A stretch of DNA of 64,000 bases from Oscillatoria nigro-viridis PCC 7112 (lineage in GTDB: Bacteria; Cyanobacteriota; Cyanobacteriia; Cyanobacteriales; Microcoleaceae): assembly GCF_000317475.1 (NCBI RefSeq), contig NC_019729.1, forward strand, positions 5,222,501 through 5,286,500, read 5' to 3'. Of the stretch, positions 10,624 to 20,156 are shown piece by piece. The stretch's first letter is position 1; each line of letters begins with the position of its first letter. The translations under genes were made by a program, and so were the position numbers. A model generated the notes under the pieces. It did no database searches and was not told the origin of the DNA. It saw only the letters and a list, made by a program, of their open reading frames with translations.

Positions 10624-10909
10624 ACTCTGCCCTCTCCTGACGAGTTGCTTTACGTGCTCAAATAATCCGAATGACATTCTCTTCACGCTCAATGTGAACC
10701 ACATACAGTAGATTCCACCGACTATCTAGCCCAATCACAGCATCACGCGCTTCCTCATTGCGGCTGGCATCAACGACAACTAGAAATGGGTCAAAGAAGC
10801 ATTCAGCAGCTTGTTGAAAAGTAACCCCATCATGATTTGTGGGATTGATCCGCGCTTTTGAGTCATCCCATACAAAGGTAATGCCATTGAGCACGAAGTA
10901 TACATTCAT
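10613..10909 (-). pseudogene. BrnT-family toxin with a nonsense codon
   Basis: The frame from ATG 10909 has the BrnT pattern: FVWDDSKARINPTNHDGVTF, FFDPFLVVVDA, RWNLLYVVHIEREENVIRII. It then meets TGA at 10660-10658. Reading on in the same frame gives ARKATRQERAEYED and a natural stop at 10613, and the family consensus at the stop position is serine (ISARKAT), so TCA probably became TGA. The lost tail is conserved in the RelE-like BrnT RNases, so the toxin is probably dead or weakened. Confidence 0.82.
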
Positions 10910-10946
10910 GCTCCCTAGTATAGGGAAAATGTATTTACAATGTCAA
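10910..10946 (-). promoter_or_regulatory. Consensus promoter with overlapping operator for brnT/brnA
   Basis: On the minus strand a perfect -35 TTGACA (10946-10941), an 18-bp spacer and -10 TATACT (10922-10917) precede the brnT start. The palindrome CCCTATACTAGGG (10925-10913) covers the -10, as expected of an autoregulatory ribbon-helix-helix operator. The predicted start of transcription falls at about 10910, next to the ATG at 10909, so the mRNA would be almost leaderless. Confidence 0.75.
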
Positions 10947-11152
10947 TACGTTATGACAAAAAACGATCGTTTTCAAACTACTGCCACAGCCTGTGCTGCT
11001 TGTTGGGGCTTTTCACTGTTTCTGTATGAACGCGAACGACAGGGGTTTGTTTATTTTTTCACTCTTGAATAGCTTGTATCTGAGCCGCTCATAAAGACGA
11101 ATGTTGCGGCTCTTGTGTCCCGCGAACAATTCCCTGTTATAAGTCCCGGCAA

Positions 11153-11926
11153 TTATCTTAGAAAATCAATAATTTTATTCCATTTCATGAATTCTGCCAA
11201 ATCAATCGCCGTCAACCCATCCGGATTCTTAATCATCCGATCGGCACCATACTTTAATAATAATTTAACTGGAGTTAAGTTGCCAGCCAATGCCTCATAT
11301 TGCAGCATAGTCCAACCATATTCATCAATTTGATTGACAGTAGTAGGATTTTCACTTAATGCACCATCAATTTTTGTCGCCATATTCTCACTCATTGGAT
11401 GCTCGCCGATTTCATATTCATCCTTATTGCTTGACTCTTTATTTAAATAACTATCGGGAACAATTCGGATTTCTCTCGGATCGCCGAATTTCAAATCCCA
11501 GGCATCATCATGCGCGCGTCTTCGATCGCTATTCATTTTAAGCCGCATTGCATTAACAGTATACGCACCATAAACTATCCCATGAATAGAATATATCCAA
11601 TCATCGATATCGTTGAAGCCCATCACAATCCGGTCGCCCGATCCTATTCCATCTATCCATCTCGGATCGTTTAATAAATCTCCACTAACTTTCAGACCAT
11701 CAAAGTTAACATTCCCCACCCACATATGTTCAACTGACGGTGCCGAATCCGTCACCTTTCCAGTCGGAAATTGAATTTTTACTGCACTTATACCCAGCCC
11801 AGGAATTATCCGCCGCCTTTCCCATGACAACTCACGCCAAAAATATTTAAATGATTCGCGTGCCTTCTTGCTAGCAAGATTTATATCCGGGTCATCACCC
11901 TTAAATAGATAAATATTTTGACTCAT
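11153..11926 (-). CDS. DUF2314 plus ankyrin-repeat protein
   Basis: The 257-residue protein begins with a DUF2314 domain (YegJ-like; ARESFKYFWREL, VEHMWVGNV, DRIVMGFNDIDDWIYSI, GAYTVNAMR; about residues 15-135). After a charged linker it ends with two ankyrin-type units (GWTMLQYEALAGNLTPVKLL, DGLTAIDLAEFMK). DUF2314 is uncharacterised; ankyrin repeats bind proteins. Proteins of this layout are often found next to polymorphic toxins as immunity-type proteins, but no toxin is adjacent here, so that role is only a possibility. Confidence 0.75.
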   Translation of the reverse strand: MSQNIYLFKGDDPDINLASKKARESFKYFWRELSWERRRIIPGLGISAVKIQFPTGKVTDSAPSVEHMWVGNVNFDGLKVSGDLLNDPRWIDGIGSGDRIVMGFNDIDDWIYSIHGIVYGAYTVNAMRLKMNSDRRRAHDDAWDLKFGDPREIRIVPDSYLNKESSNKDEYEIGEHPMSENMATKIDGALSENPTTVNQIDEYGWTMLQYEALAGNLTPVKLLLKYGADRMIKNPDGLTAIDLAEFMKWNKIIDFLR

Positions 11927-11995
11927 TTACCACTCCGCAGTTGATTGTTCGAGGTACTTCTAATATTAATATACATCCTAAGCAGGTTAAGTATA

Positions 11996-12346
11996 TCAAG
12001 GGAAAGGGATGAAAAGAATTCGACCTTCATATTCATCAGGCTGACTGCAACAAATAAATAGTTCTAAATCATCAATGATCTTACCAATGGGTGCTGTTGC
12101 AATAACCTCAATAACTCCAAGCATAGGTAGTCCTTGATTGACTCGCTCGTAGGCATACATCGTAATAGTGGCCACATCATGGGTAAGTAAGATGCGTCCT
12201 TCATTAGCCGCCCATTCTAAAATATCTGGATCGTCAGTGTGAATCAGCCCTACATCTTGGACACGAACAATATCTAATTCAGGCAAACGTCTCACCAGCC
12301 CACGCAATATGGCTCCATTAAAATTTTCATCAGTTAGAAGGCGCAC
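11996..12346 (-). CDS. DUF5615 PIN-like toxin
   Basis: The 116-residue protein has the DUF5615 pattern: RLLTDENFNGAILRGL at the start, GLIHTDDPDILEWAANEGRILLTHDVATI in the middle, and acidic residues placed as in PIN-type RNases (D6, E7, D43-D44, D60). It is coupled by a 17-bp overlap to the upstream DUF433 gene. DUF5615/DUF433 pairs are type II toxin-antitoxin systems; the target RNA is unknown. Unlike the other modules in the window this pair shows no visible lesion. Confidence 0.85.
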   Translation of the reverse strand: MRLLTDENFNGAILRGLVRRLPELDIVRVQDVGLIHTDDPDILEWAANEGRILLTHDVATITMYAYERVNQGLPMLGVIEVIATAPIGKIIDDLELFICCSQPDEYEGRILFIPFP

Positions 12347-12704
12347 TTGGTATCGACTCCCCTTTTGACTGATAACGAGTAAGCAAACGTTGTCTCAGCT
12401 CAACTAAGTTGTGTTTTTGAGAAAGTTCTTGTCTCAGTTGCTGAGATTGTTGGCTGCGCTGTTCCAAATAACTGTCAATTTCCTGACGATGGTTGAGATA
12501 GTAAGCAATGGTACTGTATATGTCTTCTAAGCGAACAACTGAATACTGAATAGCGATTTCTTCGGGAGTGGAGCCATTGTGGTATGAAGCAAGTATGCTA
12601 TCTAGGGTGACTCGACTCGAACCTATACGGATACCTCCCGCTTCATCCCAACGGAAAGGAGGAGAGGTTGCTTGGAATTTTGCTGGGGCGCTCATTAGGG
12701 ACAT
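12330..12704 (-). CDS. DUF433 antitoxin
   Basis: This 124-residue protein has a DUF433 winged-helix segment (GGIRIGSSRVTLDSILASYHNGSTPEEIAIQYSV, IYSTIAYYLNHRQEIDSYL) and a basic C-terminal tail that overlaps the start of the toxin gene. DUF433 proteins act as antitoxins and DNA-binding autorepressors for DUF5615 partners. ATG codons at 12704 and 12695 are both possible starts. The first lies 3 bp after the stop of the decayed retropepsin frame. Confidence 0.82.
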   Translation of the reverse strand: MSLMSAPAKFQATSPPFRWDEAGGIRIGSSRVTLDSILASYHNGSTPEEIAIQYSVVRLEDIYSTIAYYLNHRQEIDSYLEQRSQQSQQLRQELSQKHNLVELRQRLLTRYQSKGESIPSAPSN

Positions 12705-12707
12705 ATT

Positions 12708-12893
12708 CTACCTGACTTGAACTGTATCAAAACATTGTAGCAAGAAGCCTAATGCTTTGTCGGAAGGTAATGAAAGCCAACCATTAAAACCCGTGTCTAC
12801 GATCGCCTCATGTCTGTAAACTTTCCCATCAGAGTCACATATTGAAAGCGAGATAATCGGTTCAAAATCAGCATTAACGATTCCTGCGATCGT
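12708..12893 (-). pseudogene. Decayed retropepsin-like aspartic protease
   Basis: Minus-strand codons ending at the TAG of 12710-12708 read IAGIVNADFEPIISLSICDSD and then EAIVDTGFNGWLSLPSD. VDTGFNGWLSLP is the active-site DTG loop of the small clan AA proteases found in cyanobacteria. No ATG, GTG or TTG start lies in the frame within reach upstream, and after the DTG loop the frame dissolves into unrelated sequence (KALGFLLQCFDTVQVR), so about two thirds of the protein is missing. It is too short to appear as a normal gene call. Confidence 0.72.
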
Positions 12894-13171
12894 ACAGATA
12901 TCTTGGTTCGTCCACCGAATCGGCGAACGTGACGATACCCAACGCGAACAATCCAGATTTGAGCATTTGGGTGACGAGATTCAAGGCGATCGCAAGCAGC
13001 TATTTCACTCGCATCAACTTCAAAGTCTCCAGTTTCAATGTCGATCGCTACAATTTTACCTTGATTCTCAGATTCGATTTGTGAACGTATTTGAGTTTGG
13101 TAAATGAGATCGCCACGTTGAGCAAACTCTTCTTTGCTATAGCGGGGTTGACGGACTACCATGATTACCAC
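12797..13171 (-). CDS. Small cyanobacterial protein, usual partner of retropepsin-like proteases
   Basis: I know of similar hypothetical proteins in cyanobacteria but no function. The conserved part is RQPRYSKEEFAQRGDLIY, GKIVAIDIETGDFEVDASEIAACDRL and IWIVRVGYRHVRRFGG. The last 30 residues after FGGR run across the start of the retropepsin remnant in another frame and may be a read-through extension created when the neighbour decayed. Gene pairs of this type resemble toxin-antitoxin modules in size and mobility, which is an inference. Confidence 0.6.
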   Translation of the reverse strand: MVIMVVRQPRYSKEEFAQRGDLIYQTQIRSQIESENQGKIVAIDIETGDFEVDASEIAACDRLESRHPNAQIWIVRVGYRHVRRFGGRTKISVRSQESLMLILNRLSRFQYVTLMGKFTDMRRS

Positions 13172-13261
13172 TTTTCCTCAATCGTTGCCTTAACTATAAT
13201 TATATTGGTTTGGGCTTAAAAATTGTTTAAGTCCCCCTAAAATCATACTCTGTTTCCATGA

Positions 13262-15571
13262 CTATTCCTCTCCCTCTTCTTTTCCCTCCTCTGCGCCCTC
13301 TGTGCCCTCTGCGGTTCGTTCAATCTTTCCCACATTAACCTCAATTTTTTTATGCTGGCGTTCCGCAGCAGCTTTTTGCAGCATTTTCAATTTTTCTGGG
13401 TCAGCATTCGATCGCCAAAACAACTTATGATCCTTAATTTTAACGCAATTTTCCTCCAAACACTTCATCCATTCCCGATGCTTTTTAACTGCGCCACCAT
13501 CGAGAATCCCTAATTTTTCTTCTTGGCGGGTGAGTTTCGCAAACTTTTCATAATGGGGATAACTAGCAGTAACAAAAGCTTCTTTTCTAACTAAAATTGG
13601 CGGGTTGTACAAATCAGAATAGTCTTGATAGCTGACCGAAAGATCGCGCAAATCTATGTGCATAGAAGTGTGGAGGGCTGGATGCGGGTTAGTGTCAAAA
13701 TCGGGATAAAATAAATAGGAAATCTGAGGTCTGCGAGCGTAAAATTTGATGATTGTCGCGCCGTCAAGTCTGCCAATTGTGCGGTTGGCGCAGCCTTCGT
13801 AGAGCCTGAGCAAAGGGTCTAGTTCTTCTAATGCAGAGACGTGAACTGAAAGAGTACCGGGCTGTTTGTAGCCGATCGCACTATCTTCGCAGCAGTCAGC
13901 CACAATATCAGGTTTGCTCAGACTGTACAGCATTAAATCTGCCAAAGTGCAAGCTTTTTGATAATTGTCAAACAAACCTTTGATGTCGTTGCGGATTTGA
14001 GCCGGGAGTCGGCGGATTGAAGGCCGATCGCCCAAACCGTTGAGAGCGAGATATACCAGCAAATCCTGGCGGCGCTTGTCGGCGATTTTCTCCCAATCAT
14101 CGGCATCCGTTGCTTGCAAAATCACCCTCCAAGCGCGATTAAAACTGTGAAATTCCTCCTTAATTGGCGATTCTTCCGCTAATTCGCCTTTAACCGGAAG
14201 CCGGCCCCGATCGCTCACAAAAGCCATCAAAGGAGCCAGCATTTCCGCATAATCCTCAAACCGCTTAACTTGCGATCGCACTCTGGGAGTCGATAAGTGC
14301 GATCGGAACCGAGAAGCGCGAAAACTTTCACCCTCCGCCGCATCCCGAAACACAAAATAAATTCCCAAAGCCACAGGAATCGCATCAACACTCAAAACTT
14401 GGTCAATATAAACCTTCAACTCTTCTTGTTCGTAATACTTCTGAAAAGTATTCCGAGAAGTAATCACCCCATCCCCATAAGCAATTTGGCCTCGATCGCT
14501 ATCATCAATCAAAACTTGAGCCGCCACCACTAATAAATTCTTAGTTAATTCCCAAGCATTCAGCAAAGCTTCTCGGCGTTCCGCCAAAGATTCAATTACA
14601 TTAATCACATAACCAAGATTCACAATATCAGCACTAATTCGCGGACTATCCGGCTGATAGTATGGGTCCCAACCAGAAATAGCATAACCCTCTTGTGCAA
14701 TATATTTAATATCCCCGCCGTAACCGCAACCGTAATCAAAAAAAGTTGCCCCGTCCCTCGCTAAATCAGCTTCTAAAACCAGACGCAGAGGTTTAGAAAG
14801 CGAGTTGCGTACCATTGCAGCTTTGTGTCGCTCGATTTTAGGAATTGATAGCTCGCTATTCTCCTGTTTCAAACGCTCGACAACGGTATGATCTTGGATT
14901 TCTACACCGCAATATCCCAAATATTTGAGCCAACCATCGCGAGTGCCGATAACGCTAGTATTGTCAAGCAGCCCCCACTTTTCCTCGCAGCGAGTCAGCC
15001 TCGCAAACTTTTCGTAATTGGGATAATCCGCAGCTACAAAAGTTTCCTTACGGTGCAAAACAGGGGGATTTTCGCTGTTGCTGTAATCGAAATATTTAAC
15101 TTCCCCTGTTGCTAGATTAATTTGGATGCTGGTTTGCAAAGCAGGATGAGCATCTGTATCGAAATCAGGGTAAAAAAGATAAGATATTTTAGGTTGATGG
15201 AGCAAAAATTTAACTAAAGTTGCTTCATCAATATTTTCGAGAGTACGTCTGGCACAAGTTTCGTAAATTCCGAGGACAGGGTTGAGTCTCTGCAAAGCCG
15301 AAACGTGAACGTAAAAAGCCGTCGGTAATTTTTTTCCCACATTGCTTTCCCGACAGCACCGAGCCACTTTTCCCAGGAGATTGTCAACACATAAATTATT
15401 GATTTCATCGAGCTGGTACGGCACAGCATTTACAGAATCTTGCTCAGAGATAGCCCCGTTTTCGTACAAAAAAACTTCCCGAGCAAAAACCATCAAAGGC
15501 GTTAGCAGTTTTTCATCATTTTCTAATGAATTGCTATCTAAAATAGTGTTTTTACTGGTATCGTAATTCAT
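13262..15571 (-). CDS. Phosphorothioation-associated putative methyltransferase (TIGR04096-like)
   Basis: This 769-residue protein holds a SAM-binding core near residues 275-420 (ATFFDYGCGYGGDIKYIAQ, GWDPYY, NLGYVINVIE) with the signature of the DNA phosphorothioation-associated methyltransferase family. Two copies of an uncharacterised domain flank it, at about 55-232 and 545-725. They share YETCARRT/YEGCANRT, QPKISYLFYPDFDT/RPQISYLFYPDFDT and YPNYEKFARLTR/YPHYEKFAKLTR. The last 20 residues are a Glu-rich tail encoded by a common GCAGAGG-type repeat. No dnd genes are present in the window. Confidence 0.75.
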   Translation of the reverse strand: MNYDTSKNTILDSNSLENDEKLLTPLMVFAREVFLYENGAISEQDSVNAVPYQLDEINNLCVDNLLGKVARCCRESNVGKKLPTAFYVHVSALQRLNPVLGIYETCARRTLENIDEATLVKFLLHQPKISYLFYPDFDTDAHPALQTSIQINLATGEVKYFDYSNSENPPVLHRKETFVAADYPNYEKFARLTRCEEKWGLLDNTSVIGTRDGWLKYLGYCGVEIQDHTVVERLKQENSELSIPKIERHKAAMVRNSLSKPLRLVLEADLARDGATFFDYGCGYGGDIKYIAQEGYAISGWDPYYQPDSPRISADIVNLGYVINVIESLAERREALLNAWELTKNLLVVAAQVLIDDSDRGQIAYGDGVITSRNTFQKYYEQEELKVYIDQVLSVDAIPVALGIYFVFRDAAEGESFRASRFRSHLSTPRVRSQVKRFEDYAEMLAPLMAFVSDRGRLPVKGELAEESPIKEEFHSFNRAWRVILQATDADDWEKIADKRRQDLLVYLALNGLGDRPSIRRLPAQIRNDIKGLFDNYQKACTLADLMLYSLSKPDIVADCCEDSAIGYKQPGTLSVHVSALEELDPLLRLYEGCANRTIGRLDGATIIKFYARRPQISYLFYPDFDTNPHPALHTSMHIDLRDLSVSYQDYSDLYNPPILVRKEAFVTASYPHYEKFAKLTRQEEKLGILDGGAVKKHREWMKCLEENCVKIKDHKLFWRSNADPEKLKMLQKAAAERQHKKIEVNVGKIERTAEGTEGAEEGKEEGEE

Positions 15572-15786
15572 AGCTAAATTAATTATTTATTTTTTTTAAT
15601 TAACCGCAGAGAACGCAGAGGACACGGAGTGAAGAAAGAAACAAACAAAATTTTTCTAGAATTTCTATATGTAGGATGCACACTCCATACCGTACCGTTT
15701 TATTTCTTAGTCTCTGAGAGAGGGACTTCGTTTTTGTAATGGCGATTACAATCGCCGACTGCGATCGACTACGATCGAGTAAGATA

Positions 15787-18700
15787 TTAACCAAACATTC
15801 GAGTTTCCACAAATTCTTGAACCCTGGCTAAATGACTGAACAAACTTACTAATAGGTTCTCAACCCTCTCCATATTTAACAATTCCACCTCTGGTGGTTC
15901 AGATTGAAAGCTTCGGGCTTGATCCTCCAATTGTGCGGCCAAATCCGACATCAGAGCAACTCCCACATTAGCCGAAGTTCCCTTGAGACGGTGTGCTTGA
16001 TATTCCACAGCTTGCCAATCTTTAGCTTCTACGGCTATTTTGGCAGCAGCTACATCAGCTTGCGCGCCTGCCACAAAAGCTTGCAAAAGTCGCTCTGGCA
16101 ATTTAATATTAACTCGTCCGAGTTGCTCCAATCTGCTCTTGTCGAACAGTCCGTCGTAGTCTCTATGTTCCCAAGTTTCAAGTGCGATCGCCCTTGGTGT
16201 CGGCAGAGGCACAACCTGGGCTTTTTCCACAACTTCTGTATAATTTGTTGCTAATTGAGATTGATTTTCCGAATTAATACTTTTAACTCCATACTTATTT
16301 TCACCCTGAACATTTAGGGCTTCATACTTTTTCAGGGCCGCCGCCAAAGCATCTAAATCTACAGGTTTGCTGAGATAATCGTCCATCCCCGCCGCCAGAC
16401 ACTTTTCTCGTTCCCCCGGCATAGCATGAGCAGTTAAAGCCATCACAAAAGTATGCCGATCGCTTCCTTCGATTTCCCTCAACTTTTGCGCCGTTTTGTA
16501 ACCGTCAAGTACCGGCATTTGACAGTCCATCAGCACTAAATCATAGCTTTTTTTTGCCAGCAAATCCAGCGCTTCTTGACCGTTGACAACGCAGTCAGCC
16601 TGATAGCCTAAAACTGCCAACTGTTGGACGAGAACTTGTTGATTGATCGGGTGGTCTTCCGCCAGCAAAATTCTCAGCGATGACGGCGAATTGGGGGTAG
16701 CATATTCAGAATTAACTGGTGGCAACTTGCAACTATTAGCAGCCTCCAATCTCCCAAAATATCCTGTTCCCTTCACCGCCGCCAGCAAAGTTTCAAGCAG
16801 GCGGCTTGGCCGCACCGGCTCGATCAAATACCCGTTAAAACCATGACTGCAAAGCGCTTCAGCCTTCGGCTGTTCTCGCAAAGCAGTCATGGCGATTAAC
16901 GAGCCAACTGTCGAGGTCGATCGCACTTTCCCAGCAAATTCCTCCGCATCCAACTCCGGCATTTGCAAGTCCACAAGCACCACATCCCAGCTTTTTCCCC
17001 CCTCCCCCGAATGCTGAGAAATCCCGCCCCGGGCATTTTTCAACCAACTCAAAGCCTCAGCAGCAGTTTCTGCCTCGTCGCAGCGCGCACCCCAACTTTG
17101 AGCGAGCGATCGCACCGCTGCCCTCCTCAAAGCGCTTCCAGAGACTACTAACAACTTCTTGCCCGCAAGTTCGGGATCGTGAGGCTCAACTGGCAACTGT
17201 TTTTCCAAAGGTACAGTAAACCAAAAAGTAGCACCGCTGCCTAGCAAACTGCGAACTCCAATGTCCCCTCCCATCATCTCCACTAACTGCTTGCAAATAG
17301 CCAAACCCAAACCTGTCCCGCCGTAAGGCCTCGTAGGAGAATCGTCTACCTGAGAAAAAGATTGGAACAGCTTTGTTTGCCCTTGGGCCGAAATTCCAAT
17401 GCCAGTATCCCGCACGGAAAATAGCAATCTTGCCTCTTGTCTACCGTCTGCCAGTCGGTTGCCCTGTTTCACAGTTACGTGAACTAGAACTTGACCGCGA
17501 TCGGTAAATTTTATGGCATTACCCGTCAAATTCAGCAAAACTTGCTTCAATCTGCCCGAGTCGCCCACCAACTTTCTCGGCACTGAGCTGTCAACTAAAA
17601 TATTCAATTCAATACCTTTTTCTTCTGCCAAATGCGCTAGGATTTCTATCACAGACTCAAGGCAACTATCCAAATCAAAATTATACTTTTCCAGCCGCAT
17701 TTCTCCAGCTTCAATCTTAGAGAAATCGAGGATATCATTAATAACATTTAGCAAATGTTCAGCACTGCGGTAAATCGTCTGAATACAGTCCCGCTGTTTC
17801 TGTTCCAGAGGAGCGCGCAGCAGCAATTGAGCCATTGCCAAAACCCCATTCATCGGAGTGCGAATTTCGTGACTCATGTTCGCCAAGAATTGCGACTTCA
17901 CCCGGCTCGCTTCTAAGGCAGTTTCCCGCGCTTCCACCAACTCATTAATCTTGTCGGCAACCATCACGATTCCCCCCACTTTCTCGTCTGGATCGTACCA
18001 AGGGTGAGCAGCCCACCGCAGGTACAGAACAGATCCGTCGGCTCGTTCCCAGGCATCTTCGCTCACAGAAACTACCTGGCCTTTGAGCACTTCTTGGTAC
18101 ATTACTTTCCAGCGATTCGGCGTATCTGGAAACAATTCGTAATGGCTAAAATTATTCAGGGACGGCAACTTTAAATTAAATTGACTAATCCATTTTTTAG
18201 AATTAGCCATATAGCGCATTTGTGTATCGAACATCGCCATTGCTACAGGCACGCAAGTAATAATTTGTCTCAGTTGCTGCCGTTCCCTTTCCAGAGCATC
18301 TTCCGCCTGTTTCCGCTCAGTAATGTCGCTAATCATGCCGGCCATTCGCAGCGGTTTTCCTTGGGAATTGCGCTGAGCTTTTCCCTGAGAAGTGCAGTAG
18401 CGGTAAACACCGTTCGAGTGTAGCAGCCGGAATTCTACATTATAGTCTATTTCTTGTTCCAAGTGAGCGGCGATCGCCGCGACGATTCCCTCCTTGTCAT
18501 CGGGGTGCAGGCGGTTGTATAGAGCTTCCATCGTCCTGCCAAATTGCTGGCGCGACAAACCGATAATTTCCAAAAGGCGATCGTTCCAATAAACCTCATT
18601 TTTACTTAAATCCCAATCCCAAATTCCGTCGTTCACTCCCTCTAAAACTAACCTATACCGTTCCTCACTTTCCTTGAGCTTTTGACTGGTATGAAACGCC

Positions 18701-19203
18701 TTATATTCGGCGCGGTAAACGCGCATGGCATTGTACAAACTGCGAGACAAGCTATCGGGAGAAAGCTTGTTTTTAGCGATATAATCAGAAGCTCCTGCCT
18801 TCATTAATTCCACAGCAATTTGTTCGTCGCCTTGACCTGTGAGCACAATTAAGGGAACTTTCAGCCCCGCTTCTCGCAGATTTTTTACCAAACTCAGTCC
18901 GTCTCCGTCCGGCAATCCGTAGTCGAGCAATACGCAGTCAAATTTGGACTCAAATATTTGATTTAATAGCCGCCCCTTTTCTGTCTCCTCAACCTCCCTT
19001 AAAGGTTGAGATTTATTGTGTTTGGAGAGTTTTGCGGTAGCCTGGGTAGAATTTTTGCAGACCGAGAGTTTGGCAAGGGCATCGGCGCAGTCTTCTGCTT
19101 CAGTAACTTCTGCCGAAACACCAGCGGACTTGAGCGAACGTTTAATCGCCATTCGATCGACTGCATCGTCATCAACTATCAGAATTGTGAGAATTTTGTC
19201 CAT
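15787..19203 (-). CDS. Hybrid sensor histidine kinase (REC-PAS-PAS-HK-REC-REC-HPt)
   Basis: The 1138-residue protein starts with a receiver (phosphoacceptor D94, with a 35-residue insertion at about 50-85), then two PAS domains (180-305, 310-425). A HisKA domain follows with H445 in SHEIRTP, and an HATPase with [16 protein letters not shown] and GGTGLGLAI. Next come a degenerate receiver (VSGS in place of the acidic pair, though LVDLQMP remains), an intact receiver ([21 protein letters not shown]) and an HPt domain ([12 protein letters not shown]). No membrane segments are visible, so it is probably cytoplasmic. The Rcp1-like gene 121 bp upstream is the likely partner. Confidence 0.92.
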   Translation of the reverse strand: MDKILTILIVDDDAVDRMAIKRSLKSAGVSAEVTEAEDCADALAKLSVCKNSTQATAKLSKHNKSQPLREVEETEKGRLLNQIFESKFDCVLLDYGLPDGDGLSLVKNLREAGLKVPLIVLTGQGDEQIAVELMKAGASDYIAKNKLSPDSLSRSLYNAMRVYRAEYKAFHTSQKLKESEERYRLVLEGVNDGIWDWDLSKNEVYWNDRLLEIIGLSRQQFGRTMEALYNRLHPDDKEGIVAAIAAHLEQEIDYNVEFRLLHSNGVYRYCTSQGKAQRNSQGKPLRMAGMISDITERKQAEDALERERQQLRQIITCVPVAMAMFDTQMRYMANSKKWISQFNLKLPSLNNFSHYELFPDTPNRWKVMYQEVLKGQVVSVSEDAWERADGSVLYLRWAAHPWYDPDEKVGGIVMVADKINELVEARETALEASRVKSQFLANMSHEIRTPMNGVLAMAQLLLRAPLEQKQRDCIQTIYRSAEHLLNVINDILDFSKIEAGEMRLEKYNFDLDSCLESVIEILAHLAEEKGIELNILVDSSVPRKLVGDSGRLKQVLLNLTGNAIKFTDRGQVLVHVTVKQGNRLADGRQEARLLFSVRDTGIGISAQGQTKLFQSFSQVDDSPTRPYGGTGLGLAICKQLVEMMGGDIGVRSLLGSGATFWFTVPLEKQLPVEPHDPELAGKKLLVVSGSALRRAAVRSLAQSWGARCDEAETAAEALSWLKNARGGISQHSGEGGKSWDVVLVDLQMPELDAEEFAGKVRSTSTVGSLIAMTALREQPKAEALCSHGFNGYLIEPVRPSRLLETLLAAVKGTGYFGRLEAANSCKLPPVNSEYATPNSPSSLRILLAEDHPINQQVLVQQLAVLGYQADCVVNGQEALDLLAKKSYDLVLMDCQMPVLDGYKTAQKLREIEGSDRHTFVMALTAHAMPGEREKCLAAGMDDYLSKPVDLDALAAALKKYEALNVQGENKYGVKSINSENQSQLATNYTEVVEKAQVVPLPTPRAIALETWEHRDYDGLFDKSRLEQLGRVNIKLPERLLQAFVAGAQADVAAAKIAVEAKDWQAVEYQAHRLKGTSANVGVALMSDLAAQLEDQARSFQSEPPEVELLNMERVENLLVSLFSHLARVQEFVETRMFG

Positions 19204-19324
19204 AACAACCGAATTGTGGATTACTCCGAAAAAGCTGCGGCTTACAAAAAGTAATTAAAATAAATGCACCAAGGAAAAATCACCAAAGCCACCGTGAAAC
19301 TTTTCCTGTTAAATTTTCTCTTAT

Positions 19325-19756
19325 TTAGGGAATTTCGCTCAGCATCCAGTATTTGTTTAGGGTAGCCATCACTTCCACAAAGTTAGAAAAAGTAACAGGT
19401 TTAAGAATATAGCCCGCTACATTCAAATTATAAGCTTTTACTTTATCTCTATCTTCATTAGAAGTTGTGAGGACGATCACGGGAATCGACCTCAAACATT
19501 CATCCAGCCGCAATTCTTGCAAAAACTCGATCCCGCTCATTCTCGGCATATTCAAGTCCAGCAAAATCAACCGGCGCGCTTTAGGCATGGGAGGATCTAT
19601 TTTTCCTTCTCCACGCAATATAGCTAGAGCTTCTAATCCATTGGCAGCAATGTAGAGGGGGTTGACGATGTTATTTTTTTTGAAAGCTCGCCGGACGTTC
19701 ATCACATCAACCTCATCATCTTCTACCAAGAGAATATGAATTTTTTTGTCTTGCAT
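19325..19756 (-). CDS. Rcp1-like single-domain response regulator
   Basis: A 143-residue stand-alone receiver: acidic pair in LLVEDDEVDVMNV, phosphoacceptor in RLILLDLNMPRMSG, TTS switch residues in VIVLTTSNEDRD and the lysine in YILKPVTF. The DEVDVMNVRRAFKK start and LNKYW end are typical of Rcp1, the regulator paired with cyanobacterial phytochromes and related kinases. It is upstream of and co-directional with the hybrid kinase, so a shared phosphorelay is likely. Confidence 0.92.
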   Translation of the reverse strand: MQDKKIHILLVEDDEVDVMNVRRAFKKNNIVNPLYIAANGLEALAILRGEGKIDPPMPKARRLILLDLNMPRMSGIEFLQELRLDECLRSIPVIVLTTSNEDRDKVKAYNLNVAGYILKPVTFSNFVEVMATLNKYWMLSEIP

Positions 19757-20156
19757 ACATCAGCCATTTTATAGATGTTGTTTAAGCGCCCGTCTCGTTG
19801 GCGAGGTTTAGTCAGCACGGATCGCGAACCCAGCAGGTTTAATCTCTATTGTCCTTTGTCAAGAATCATTTATGCCGGGGCCGATGACAGTATCTACCTG
19901 CAGGTGTACTCGCCCCTCATTCGATTGCGCGATTTTAGATTTGAGATGCAAGGATTGACTTGCGCGAGATAAATGCTCTTTCTTGAGGATTTTAGATTTT
20001 CGATTTGGGATTGATTCCACGGATAAATCTGGGGACTTGTACCCTCAAGAAATTCTCGGTCAGAGAATCAGGGGCGCAGCCGAGATCCAAAAACTCGCCA
20101 ATAACACCCGATCGAGCTACGGTAAAATCTAAAACTCATCTACATTATTAATCGCC
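19757..20156. other. Intergenic stretch before purC
   Basis: About 400 bp between divergent genes. I see no gene, only short ATTTTAGATTT repeat fragments. Promoters for the regulator (minus) and purC (plus) should lie here; TAAAAT about 25 bp before purC is a possible -10. Confidence 0.5.

Noticed and set aside
13262-15571. A DNA phosphorothioation (dnd) defence island around the methyltransferase-like gene
   Set aside because: The neighbours are a hybrid kinase and small toxin-antitoxin genes; no DndB, DndC, DndD or DndE features were seen anywhere in the window.
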